From the NCBI GenBank assembly GCA_028717825.1, contig JAQUNB010000054.1, forward strand, positions 1 through 7,447: a stretch of DNA of 7,447 nucleotides, given 5' to 3'. Positions within the stretch are counted from its first letter, which is position 1. Every line of letters starts with the position of its first letter. The position numbers and the translations under genes are program-made. Source of the stretch: Candidatus Omnitrophota bacterium (GTDB lineage Bacteria > Omnitrophota > Gorgyraeia > Tantalellales > Tantalellaceae). This document shows positions 1 through 5,598 of this stretch, in pieces. The notes beneath the pieces were generated by a model. It was given only the letters and a program-made list of their open reading frames with translations. It ran no database searches and had not been told where the DNA came from.

Positions 1-1
1 A

Positions 2-994
2 GCAATAGGTTCTTTCTATAGCCCACAGGAGGTATTTACTTCTGGGGACTACTTTTTTGGTGAACTCGACCTTTCGCTTTCAATGCTTGACGATATGTTC
101 GTTTTTGAAATCGGACGCATCTTTGCGGGAGATATATTTGCCGTCTCCCCCATGTTTCAGTATTATCTGACAAGCGCGGTCGACGGAAGATTGTCCGCTA
201 TCCCTTCAGATGTGTTTTTCCCGCATTATAGTATTACCTCATGGGGCACGAGGGTCACGTATCAGCCGAACAAAGACTGGCACCTTGTCGCCGGTCTCTA
301 TAACGCCGATCCGAATGTAGCCAAAATCAATAACCATGGAACGGATTTTAGTTTTGACATGGACAAAGGCTATCTCGCAGTGGGGCAGCTCACTTACAAG
401 CACGGACAGGAGAGGGGGGATGTGATTCTCCCCGGAAGTATTTCCTTCGGAAGTTATTATGAGTCGAGCCGATTTAAAGATTTGTCGGATACTAACAAAC
501 GCTGGTGTGGTAATTACGGTTTTTATCTCATGGCCGATAAGATGATATATAAGGGAGAGTGGCCTGAATATGAAGGCCCATCTTGTCTGAGATCGGGCGC
601 TATGCTAGCAGAGCGTATTAAAAACCCTTTTAACCAGCAACTAACTTCTTTGCCGCTTGACAGGCCGAAGGGGCTTACAGTATGGGGCGCCGCCTCTCTT
701 GCCCCGCAGGACAATATAAATACGCAAACTTATGAGATTGCGACCGGCCTGGTATATCAGGGGCTTCCTCCTAACCGCAACCGCGATGTGACGGCCTTAT
801 GTTTCATTTTAGGCCATTTTAGCGAGAAACTTGAAGGCCAGAGCGATGAAATGATCCTCGAGTTGAACCACCGGTTCCAGTTGGGACCGTGGTGCTACGT
901 TACGCCCGATATACAGTATATAATAAATCCGAACGGGCAAAGTAATATTAATGACGCTCTGGTTTTAGGGGTTGAAGCAAGCTTTGACTTTTGA
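2..994 (+). CDS. OprB-family carbohydrate-selective porin, C-terminal part (5' end outside window)
   Basis: The reading frame is open from base 2 to the TGA at 992-994, giving 330 visible residues with no start needed, so the gene begins upstream. OprB porins are outer-membrane beta-barrels that pass sugars and other small solutes. Family hallmarks seen here are the segment GDIFAVSPMFQYYLTSAVDG, then TSWGTRVTYQPNKDWHLVAGLYNADP, the stretch GNYGFYLMADKMIYK about halfway, and GLTVWGAASLAPQDNIN followed by GLVYQGLPPNRNRDV. The protein ends with alternating strand-like residues and a terminal Phe (EASFDF), the usual signal for insertion by the BAM complex. Full-length relatives are usually around 400-450 residues, so the signal peptide and first strands are missing. 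No clear terminator follows; an 8-bp inverted repeat (1012-1019 with 1036-1043) lies just downstream but has no T-run. The substrate cannot be read from sequence. Confidence 0.88.
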   Translation, partial: AIGSFYSPQEVFTSGDYFFGELDLSLSMLDDMFVFEIGRIFAGDIFAVSPMFQYYLTSAVDGRLSAIPSDVFFPHYSITSWGTRVTYQPNKDWHLVAGLYNADPNVAKINNHGTDFSFDMDKGYLAVGQLTYKHGQERGDVILPGSISFGSYYESSRFKDLSDTNKRWCGNYGFYLMADKMIYKGEWPEYEGPSCLRSGAMLAERIKNPFNQQLTSLPLDRPKGLTVWGAASLAPQDNINTQTYEIATGLVYQGLPPNRNRDVTALCFILGHFSEKLEGQSDEMILELNHRFQLGPWCYVTPDIQYIINPNGQSNINDALVLGVEASFDF

Positions 995-1374
995 TCGCAG
1001 GCAGATATTACCAAAATATTTATCTCTCGAAGGCGATATTTTGTATCAATTTGTGCGATAAAGAATTATGGTTTTTTGTCTCAAAAATGATCTGACAAAA
1101 CGGACCTGATCTCATCCATTTTTTGGACACCAAGGCCAGCAAGGGTTATTATCTTCGATTAAGAAATTTTCTTGTCTCTACTGTTCTACGCCAGAAACTA
1201 TTGTCCCACCCACTGCTCAATTGTTCTATTGTTCTCAGCCAGTTACTATTGTTTACAAGTCCATTTTCTAATAATCTAAAGTGCAATTTATTGCCGCATT
1301 TTAAATGATTTAAATTTTTGTGAGTTTACGCACAAGAAGGCAGAAAACAGGAAAATCGTGAGGCGGGGCAGCGG
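995..1374. other. AT-rich non-coding gap after the porin
   Basis: No gene is supported here. The longest open frame (1123-1308) would start at a TTG without a ribosome binding site, and its product resembles no family I know. The stretch contains a weak inverted repeat, CAAAATAT at 1012-1019 with ATATTTTG at 1036-1043, and a degenerate direct repeat at 1172-1252 (listed separately). No tRNA cloverleaf or promoter-quality element was seen before about 1375. Confidence 0.6.
1172..1252. repeat. Imperfect 32-33 nt direct repeat, two copies
   Basis: Copy one is 1172-1204 and copy two is 1221-1252. Aligned with a single one-base gap they match at 27 of 33 columns. Shared blocks are TTGT, TCTA, TGTTCT, GCCAG and ACTATTGT. 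The second copy also holds two adjacent 8-mers, TTGTTCTA and TTGTTCTC. The differences (ac/ca, aa/tt) suggest an old duplication or a degenerate repeat family. No inverted arm was found nearby and no function is evident. Confidence 0.55.
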
Positions 1375-1416
1375 TTAGCAATGAAAAAGGTAGCTACTTA
1401 CTTTTTCATTCGCTAA
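1375..1416. repeat. Long inverted repeat (hairpin or operator-like) overlapping a promoter
   Basis: AATGAAAAAG at 1380-1389 pairs perfectly with CTTTTTCATT at 1401-1410. After a one-base bulge at 1411, TTAGC (1375-1379) pairs with GCTAA (1412-1416), giving 15 base pairs in all. The 11-nt centre contains the palindrome GTAGCTAC (1390-1397). The stem is A/T-rich and no T-run follows, so it does not look like an intrinsic terminator. Its right arm covers the proposed -35 of the next promoter, which would suit a repressor site or a cruciform. That role is inference. Confidence 0.6.
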
Positions 1417-1432
1417 AATATTATGCTATAAT
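1403..1432 (+). promoter_or_regulatory. Sigma70-like promoter, extended -10, for the 137-aa gene
   Basis: TATAAT at 1427-1432 is a perfect -10 and is preceded by TGC (1424-1426), making an extended -10. A partial -35, TTTTCA at 1403-1408 (4 of 6 consensus bases), sits 18 bp upstream. Transcription would start near 1438-1441, leaving a leader of about 70 nt before the ATG at 1512. The -35 lies inside the right arm of the inverted repeat at 1375-1416, which suggests regulation by a DNA-binding protein. Confidence 0.7.
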
Positions 1433-1455
1433 AAAGTGTCAAAAGATACAAACAG

Positions 1456-1497
1456 GTTGCCGTCTGGTTGCTTGTTACGGGGCAATGGAACGGCAAT
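1456..1497 (+). promoter_or_regulatory. Structured 5' leader, nested hairpin, class unknown
   Basis: GTTGCCGT (1456-1463) can pair with ACGGCAAT (1490-1497), seven Watson-Crick pairs plus one G-U. Inside it GTTGC (1467-1471) can pair with GCAAT (1482-1486), again closing with G-U. The structure ends next to the Shine-Dalgarno AAGGAG (1498-1503), so its folding could affect translation of the downstream gene. It matches no riboswitch consensus I know. The GTTGC units lie 11 bp apart, as do the inverted GCAAT units, so it may be a short inverted repeat array instead of a ligand sensor. Confidence 0.4.
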
Positions 1498-1511
1498 AAG
1501 GAGAGGGAAGT

Positions 1512-1925
1512 ATGCGTACGGTTGTGAGTCTTACTATTATTCTTATGTTAGCCATAACACAGATCGCTATAAAAGACGGCATTTGTGAGACGGTGGGCTC
1601 TAGCCTTTCAGCTTCTTCAGATACAAAATTTGTTTCGCGCTTAACAAAAAAACAGGAATTATTGACTTGCATGAGCGAAAGTATTAGCGACTTTCAGAAG
1701 GCATGCAGCCGGACCATACACAAACAGGAAACCCAGAAAACCGAAGACCTTGATATGACATTAAGCGGTCTGTCGGTAGCGGAATATAAATTAGCGGCCC
1801 TTGCCAATGATTCGATCAACAGTACAGAAACAACAAAATTTAACGTTTATAGACCGGTGAATATGGGCAATTTAATGCCGAAGTCATGTTTTAAGAACGA
1901 GGAATCAAAACAAAGTAAGACCTAA
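1512..1925 (+). CDS. Small hypothetical protein with N-terminal export signal
   Basis: I do not recognise this 137-residue protein. The start is well supported: AAGGAG at 1498-1503 lies 8 nt before the ATG, an extended -10 promoter lies upstream, and a strong terminator follows the TAA. Residues 1-20 have a short basic start (MRT) and a hydrophobic stretch (about 4-20), consistent with a signal peptide or membrane anchor; there is no lipobox. The rest is hydrophilic, rich in Ser, Thr and Lys, with Cys at 25, 53, 65 and 126. C53 and C65 are 12 apart and could form a disulfide if the protein is exported. No enzymatic motif or repeat is visible. It is transcribed alone, between its own promoter and terminator, so the neighbours say little about function. 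The gene is probably real, its function unknown. Confidence 0.7.
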   Translation: MRTVVSLTIILMLAITQIAIKDGICETVGSSLSASSDTKFVSRLTKKQELLTCMSESISDFQKACSRTIHKQETQKTEDLDMTLSGLSVAEYKLAALANDSINSTETTKFNVYRPVNMGNLMPKSCFKNEESKQSKT

Positions 1926-1949
1926 TAGAAAAAAATTTTTACCGAACAA

Positions 1950-1987
1950 GGATCGTTTACTGTGAACCAGTGAGCGGTCCTTTTTTT
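1950..1987 (+). terminator. Rho-independent terminator after the 137-aa gene
   Basis: GGATCGTTTACTG (1950-1962) pairs with CAGTGAGCGGTCC (1968-1980) along all 13 positions if G-U pairs are allowed, around a 5-nt loop TGAAC. Seven T residues follow directly (1981-1987). It lies 25 nt after the stop at 1925 and only 36 nt before the archease ATG, so it insulates archease-rtcB from the upstream gene. Confidence 0.9.
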
Positions 1988-2006
1988 ATGGATTTCACCT
2001 AAGTTT

Positions 2007-2012
2007 TATGAT
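2007..2012 (+). promoter_or_regulatory. Possible -10 element for archease-rtcB
   Basis: TATGAT matches the -10 consensus at five of six positions, and something must restart transcription after the strong terminator. There is no good -35 at 16-18 bp; only T-rich sequence shared with the terminator tail. If used, transcription would begin about 5 nt before the ATG at 2024, giving an almost leaderless message. This agrees with the lack of a Shine-Dalgarno there, but the evidence is weak. Confidence 0.3.
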
Positions 2013-2023
2013 AACTTTGAAAT

Positions 2024-2452
2024 ATGAAAAAATACAGGCAAATTTTTCATACCGCGGATCTAGGCGCGTTAATATACGGCAAGAGCATGCCGGCGCTGTA
2101 TGAAAATGCCGCATACGCGATGTTCGACATGATGACGCGCGGCACCTTAAGCGTTAAACTCTGCGGAACAAAAATAAAAAAGATCGTAAGATCAAAAGGT
2201 CCGGACAAAGAGGCGCTCCTTGTGAATTGGCTGAATGATCTTCTATATCTTTCCTTCAAGAACAAAGTTTTATTGAACAAATTTAAAATAATCAACCTCT
2301 CGGAAACCGGCCTAAAGGCGGACGTCCGCGGCTACGTCTTCGCCAAAGAAAAAAATCCCATAAAAAAAGAAATAAAAGCGGCCACATATCACGATGTTGA
2401 GATAAAAAAGGTTAAGAACGGCCACGCGGTCCAATTGGTGTTTGATGTGTGA
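2024..2452 (+). CDS. Archease, activator of the RNA ligase RtcB
   Basis: This 142-residue protein has the length and landmarks of archease. It has the N-terminal HTADLG at 9-14, a central helix with LLVNWLNDLLYL around residues 66-75, the KEIKAATYHDV block at 115-125, and the C-terminal VFDV ending at 142. Archease is a small protein that speeds RtcB guanylylation and lets it turn over many times. Asp12 and the penultimate Asp141 match the acidic residues known to bind metal in the family. The start is fixed: an in-frame TGA (2018-2020) lies just before the ATG, and HTAD is within 10 residues of it. No Shine-Dalgarno is visible, which is odd beside the good site of the preceding gene. The stop codon overlaps a possible GTG start of rtcB, so the two are almost certainly co-transcribed. 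Confidence 0.93.
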   Translation: MKKYRQIFHTADLGALIYGKSMPALYENAAYAMFDMMTRGTLSVKLCGTKIKKIVRSKGPDKEALLVNWLNDLLYLSFKNKVLLNKFKIINLSETGLKADVRGYVFAKEKNPIKKEIKAATYHDVEIKKVKNGHAVQLVFDV

Positions 2453-2475
2453 ACGGTATTTTAAAGGGGCGCTTT

Positions 2476-3933
2476 ATGACACAGGCTTTTTCGGGTAAGT
2501 TCGAGCGGATCAATGAATATAGGTGGAGGATACCGAAATCCTACATGCAGGGCATGCGTGTCCCCGGTAAAATATTCTCAAGTGAAAAGATGCTCAAAAA
2601 TATTATTCAGGACAATGCCCCTCAGCAGGTCGCGAACGCGGCGTTCCTTCCGGGGATAGTAAGGGAATCCATGGCGATGCCCGATATCCATTGGGGTTAC
2701 GGCCTGCCGATAGGCGGGGTTGTAGCGACCGATATCGACAACGGTGGTGTCATTACACCTGGAGGAGTGGGGTACGATATAAATTGTGGGATCAGATTGA
2801 TAAGGACAAGCCTCGCTGCGGACGAAGTAAGGTCGAGGATGAAAGAGCTTGTTGATGCGCTTTTCCATAAAGTGCCGACGGGGGTCGGGTCCACGGGGAA
2901 GATCAAGGTTGATTATCGAGGCGAAGAAGAGATCCTTACAAAAGGCGCGAAGTGGGCGGTTCAAAAAGGGTACGGGTGGCAGTCTGACCTCGACCATTGC
3001 GAGGAATCCGGATGTATAAAAGGCGCGGATCCGACGAAAGTATCGAAACGGGCCTACGAGAGAGGGCACGACCAGTCCGGTACGCTCGGTTCAGGAAATC
3101 ATTTTTTAGAAGTACAGGTTGTTGATGAAATTTATCACGAAGATATTGCGAAAGCTTTCGGGATAGAGAAGGGGAAGATCACGATAATGATCCATACCGG
3201 AAGCCGCGGGCTCGGGCACCAAGTGTGCGGCGACTACGCGCAAAGAATGATTAGTTTACTGTCAAAATTCAGAATAGATATTCCCGACAAACAGCTTTCG
3301 TGTGTGCCCGTAAGAAGCGAAGAAGGTGAGGCATATCTGGGGGCGATGCGTTCGGCCGCAAATTACGCGTGGGCGAACCGTCAGGTAATAACGTATCTTA
3401 CAAGAGAAGTGTTTAAAGAATTTTTCGGCGAAAGCGCGGAATCTATGGGAATGGACCTTGTGTACGACGTCGCGCACAATATCGCAAAAATAGAGAAATA
3501 TGAGCTTAACGGCAAAATGCGAACACTCTGTATACATAGAAAAGGCGCGACAAGGGCTTTTCCTCCGGCGCATCCCGACTTGCCGCAGGATTACAAAAAA
3601 ACCGGACAACCCGTGATAATCCCGGGAGACATGGGCAGATGTTCATATTTGCTCGCGGGGGTCCAAGGAGCAGAAGAAACATTTTTTTCGACCTGTCATG
3701 GCGCGGGCAGGCTCCTTTCGCGAGCCGCGGCGATAAGGGCTACAAGAGGAAGGTCCATCGCGAAGGAACTTGCCGAAAAAGGTATTTTTGTCCGATGTGA
3801 CGAGCGGGAAACTTTACATGAAGAAGTTTCGGAAGCATATAAAGATGTAAGTGAAGTCGTCGATGTTGTCCACAAGGCGGGGCTTTCGGAGAAGATCGCC
3901 CGGATGCGGCCCATTGGCGTGATCAAGGGATGA
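2476..3933 (+). CDS. rtcB: RtcB, GTP-dependent RNA 3'-phosphate/5'-OH ligase
   Basis: RtcB joins RNA ends carrying a 3'-phosphate or 2',3'-cyclic phosphate to a 5'-hydroxyl, using GTP and Mn2+. It acts in RNA repair and, in archaea and animals, tRNA splicing. Numbering from the ATG at 2476 (485 residues), the metal ligands known from Pyrococcus RtcB all appear: Asp101 and Cys104 in GGVGYDINCG, His209 in GSGNHFLEVQ, His240 in IHTGSRGLGHQV and His334 in DVAHNIAKIE. The guanylylated His is His408 in STCHGAGR. PGDMGRCSYLLAG precedes it, and the C-terminal RPIGVIKG is typical. I chose the ATG at 2476 because AAAGGGG (2463-2469) lies 6 nt before it and the N-terminus then suits the family. A GTG at 2449, overlapping the archease stop by 4 nt, would add nine residues. 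The gene looks intact. No intrinsic terminator is clear downstream. Confidence 0.96.
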   Translation: MTQAFSGKFERINEYRWRIPKSYMQGMRVPGKIFSSEKMLKNIIQDNAPQQVANAAFLPGIVRESMAMPDIHWGYGLPIGGVVATDIDNGGVITPGGVGYDINCGIRLIRTSLAADEVRSRMKELVDALFHKVPTGVGSTGKIKVDYRGEEEILTKGAKWAVQKGYGWQSDLDHCEESGCIKGADPTKVSKRAYERGHDQSGTLGSGNHFLEVQVVDEIYHEDIAKAFGIEKGKITIMIHTGSRGLGHQVCGDYAQRMISLLSKFRIDIPDKQLSCVPVRSEEGEAYLGAMRSAANYAWANRQVITYLTREVFKEFFGESAESMGMDLVYDVAHNIAKIEKYELNGKMRTLCIHRKGATRAFPPAHPDLPQDYKKTGQPVIIPGDMGRCSYLLAGVQGAEETFFSTCHGAGRLLSRAAAIRATRGRSIAKELAEKGIFVRCDERETLHEEVSEAYKDVSEVVDVVHKAGLSEKIARMRPIGVIKG

Positions 3934-4049
3934 TCTTCCGACGGAGACGATGAGGTGTAAAGAACGTATATAGCGGCACTGGCGACGATGCGGCTTTAAG
4001 AACGTATATGGTATATGGCGCCGATGAAAACGAGAGACGAAGGACGAAG
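3934..4049. other. Non-coding start of the rtcB-serS gap, with a 12-bp direct repeat
   Basis: No gene is seen. AAGAACGTATAT occurs at 3960-3971 and again at 3998-4009, 38 bp apart, and a tandem GACGAAG pair lies near 4036-4049. The repeats have no obvious pairing partner. This leads directly into the phased array at 4050. No terminator hairpin with a T-run was found after rtcB. Confidence 0.5.
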
Positions 4050-4145
4050 GTTACATAATGTTACATAAGGTTAATTTAGGTTACACTTTTCGCGATGGCG
4101 TAACCTCTTGTAACATTAATTAACCTGAGTTAACTTCATGTAACG
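4050..4145. repeat. Inverted array of GTTA units in exact 10-bp phase
   Basis: GTTA begins at 4050, 4060, 4070 and 4080. Its reverse complement TAAC begins at 4101, 4111, 4121, 4131 and 4141. All nine steps within the arms are exactly 10 bp, and both arms face a centre with CGCG near 4091. Five-base cores are mostly GTTAC/GTAAC, with GTTAA/TTAAC variants; the other bases of each unit vary. The arms can pair as a long imperfect hairpin, best when the outermost units are matched. Ten-base phasing places every unit on the same face of the helix, which would suit cooperative protein binding. It lies between rtcB and the serS promoter. The function is unknown; it could also be a degenerate repeat without function. 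Confidence 0.85.
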
Positions 4146-4174
4146 TAGGCCGAGGGCCGGGCAACGTGGGCCGA
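4142..4174. repeat. 12-bp direct repeat continuing the array's right edge
   Basis: AACGTAGGCCGA at 4142-4153 and AACGTGGGCCGA at 4163-4174 differ at one base and lie 21 bp apart, about two helical turns. The first overlaps the last TAAC unit of the phased array, so this may be an edge of the same element with a different, G/C-rich filler. Confidence 0.45.
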
Positions 4175-4215
4175 AACGCTAACGACGCGGAATCCCGGTT
4201 TTGAATTTATATTAA

Positions 4216-4244
4216 TTGAAATAAGCCGGATTAGCATATATAAT
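4216..4244 (+). promoter_or_regulatory. serS: Strong sigma70-like promoter for serS
   Basis: TTGAAA at 4216-4221 (5 of 6) and TATAAT at 4239-4244 (6 of 6) are separated by the ideal 17 bp. Transcription would start near 4251, about 40 nt before the serS ATG. That is too short for a T-box leader, so no tRNA-sensing control is visible. The phased array ends about 70 bp upstream of the -35. Confidence 0.8.
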
Positions 4245-4289
4245 TTACCATAAACCAAATGTGTGTTTTATTAAAGAAGAAGAGGAAAA

Positions 4290-5573
4290 ATGTTAGATCC
4301 AAAATTTATTAGGGAAAATGAGGGAACAGTAAGACATGCGCTTATAAACAGGGGCGATAAGATCGAGCTTCTCGATAAGTTCTTGGGGCTCGATGAGGCG
4401 CGGCGCAAGCTGATCCAAGATGTCGAGGATCTAAAAAGAAAAAAGAACGCGAGTTCAGAAAAGATCGGCGAACTTATAAGAAAAAAAGCGGATGTCACTT
4501 CAGCCAAAGAAGAAGTCAAAAAGATCTCCGAACAAATTACCGAACTCGACGACTTCCTCAAGAAAACGGAAAAAGATTATTACGACGTATTGGACAGGAT
4601 CCCCAACGTGCCGCACGCAAGCGTTCCCGTCGGCAAGAGCGAAGAAGATAATAAAGTCATAAATGAAGTCGGGAAAAAACCCGAGTTTTCTTTTAAGCCG
4701 AAAGAACATTTGGAACTTGCGTGCATCAATAAGCTTCTTGATTTTGAGCGTGCCGCGAAGATAACCGGCGCCGGGTTCCCACTGTATGTGGATAGAGGCG
4801 CGAGATTGGAAAGGTCGCTTATAAATTTTATGCTGGATCTTCACACCAAAGAACACGGATATAAAGAGATATTCCCCCCGTTCCTTGTAAACCGCAAAAG
4901 CATGAGGGGCACGGGGCAGCTGCCAAAACTGGAAATAGACATGTATAAGCTGGCGGAAGAAGATTATTTTCTTATCCCGACGGCCGAAGTTCCTGTTACG
5001 AATTTACACGCGGATGAAGTTCTAAAAGAAGAAGACATGCCCGTGAAATATACGGCATACACCGCGTGTTTTCGGAGAGAAGCCGGCTCGTACGGCAAAG
5101 ATACCAAAGGCCTTACGCGTGTCCATCAATTCGATAAAGTGGAACTTGTGAAATTCACAACGCCGGAAACTTCTCAGGATGAATTGGAAGCTTTACGGGA
5201 AGACGCGGAGGATGTTTTAAAACGGCTCGAACTTCCATATAGGGTGAAAGTATTATGTACCGCCGATATGAGTTTTGCCGCGCATAAGTGTTACGATATT
5301 GAGTTATGGGCCCCTGGCGCCGGTAAGTGGCTTGAGGTCTCGAGCTGTTCGATGTTCTCTGATTTTCAGGCAAGAAGGGCGAATATAAAGTATCAGCCTA
5401 AAGACAAAACCAAAAAAACCAGATATGTTCATACGCTCAATGGTTCGGGGGTAGCTCTCGCGAGGCTTGTTATCGCTATCATGGAGATCTATCAACAGGA
5501 AGACGGGTCGATAAATATCCCCAAGGCGTTACAGTCGTATTTTGGCGCGGCAAAGATCGAGCCGCGCAAATAG
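4290..5573 (+). CDS. serS: Seryl-tRNA synthetase, class II
   Basis: Attaches serine to tRNA-Ser (and to tRNA-Sec where present) using ATP, in the cytoplasm. At 427 residues it has the usual bacterial length. Residues 1 to about 110 form the charged N-terminal coiled-coil arm that grips the long variable arm of tRNA-Ser. Motif 1 lies around 160-197 (GFPLYVDRGARLERSLINFM to EIFPPFLV). TAE at 231-233 is the serine-pocket signature. Motif 2 is FRREAGSYGKDTKGLTRVHQF at about 261-281, followed by KVELVKF. The block CSMFSDFQARRANIKY is at about 353-368. Motif 3 runs from NGSGVALARLVIAIMEIYQQ (Arg392) to IPKALQSYF. The ATG is preceded by AAGAGG (4280-4285) with a short 4-nt spacer. The GSGVALAR spelling, where many relatives have GSGLAVGR, is a small variation that keeps the catalytic Arg. 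It is probably co-transcribed with the gene 25 bp downstream. Confidence 0.97.
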   Translation: MLDPKFIRENEGTVRHALINRGDKIELLDKFLGLDEARRKLIQDVEDLKRKKNASSEKIGELIRKKADVTSAKEEVKKISEQITELDDFLKKTEKDYYDVLDRIPNVPHASVPVGKSEEDNKVINEVGKKPEFSFKPKEHLELACINKLLDFERAAKITGAGFPLYVDRGARLERSLINFMLDLHTKEHGYKEIFPPFLVNRKSMRGTGQLPKLEIDMYKLAEEDYFLIPTAEVPVTNLHADEVLKEEDMPVKYTAYTACFRREAGSYGKDTKGLTRVHQFDKVELVKFTTPETSQDELEALREDAEDVLKRLELPYRVKVLCTADMSFAAHKCYDIELWAPGAGKWLEVSSCSMFSDFQARRANIKYQPKDKTKKTRYVHTLNGSGVALARLVIAIMEIYQQEDGSINIPKALQSYFGAAKIEPRK

Positions 5574-5598
5574 ATCAACTAAATAAAACCAAAGTAAA

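Noticed and set aside
1012..1043. Intrinsic terminator for the porin gene
   Set aside because: The 8-bp inverted repeat is A/T-only except one pair, has a 16-nt loop and no T-run after it.
1123..1308. Open frame of 61 codons on the plus strand in the porin-downstream gap
   Set aside because: It starts at TTG without a ribosome site, overlaps the degenerate repeat, and its product resembles no family; low-complexity AT-rich DNA explains it.
1456..1511. Cyclic-di-GMP or another known riboswitch before the 137-aa gene
   Set aside because: The stems are real on paper, but the conserved loop sequences of the classes I know are absent and the region is very short.
2578..3069. Open frame of 163 codons on the minus strand
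   Set aside because: It lies wholly inside rtcB, whose frame carries all catalytic residues; the antisense product resembles nothing.
4050..4145. CRISPR array
   Set aside because: Units are only 10 bp, inverted halfway, and there are no 28-37 nt repeats with unique spacers or cas genes.
4146..4289. T-box leader controlling serS
   Set aside because: The promoter at 4216-4244 leaves only about 40 nt of leader, and no T-box consensus or antiterminator is seen.
4500..4856. Open frame of 118 codons on the minus strand
   Set aside because: It is antisense to well-conserved serS coding sequence and has no support of its own.
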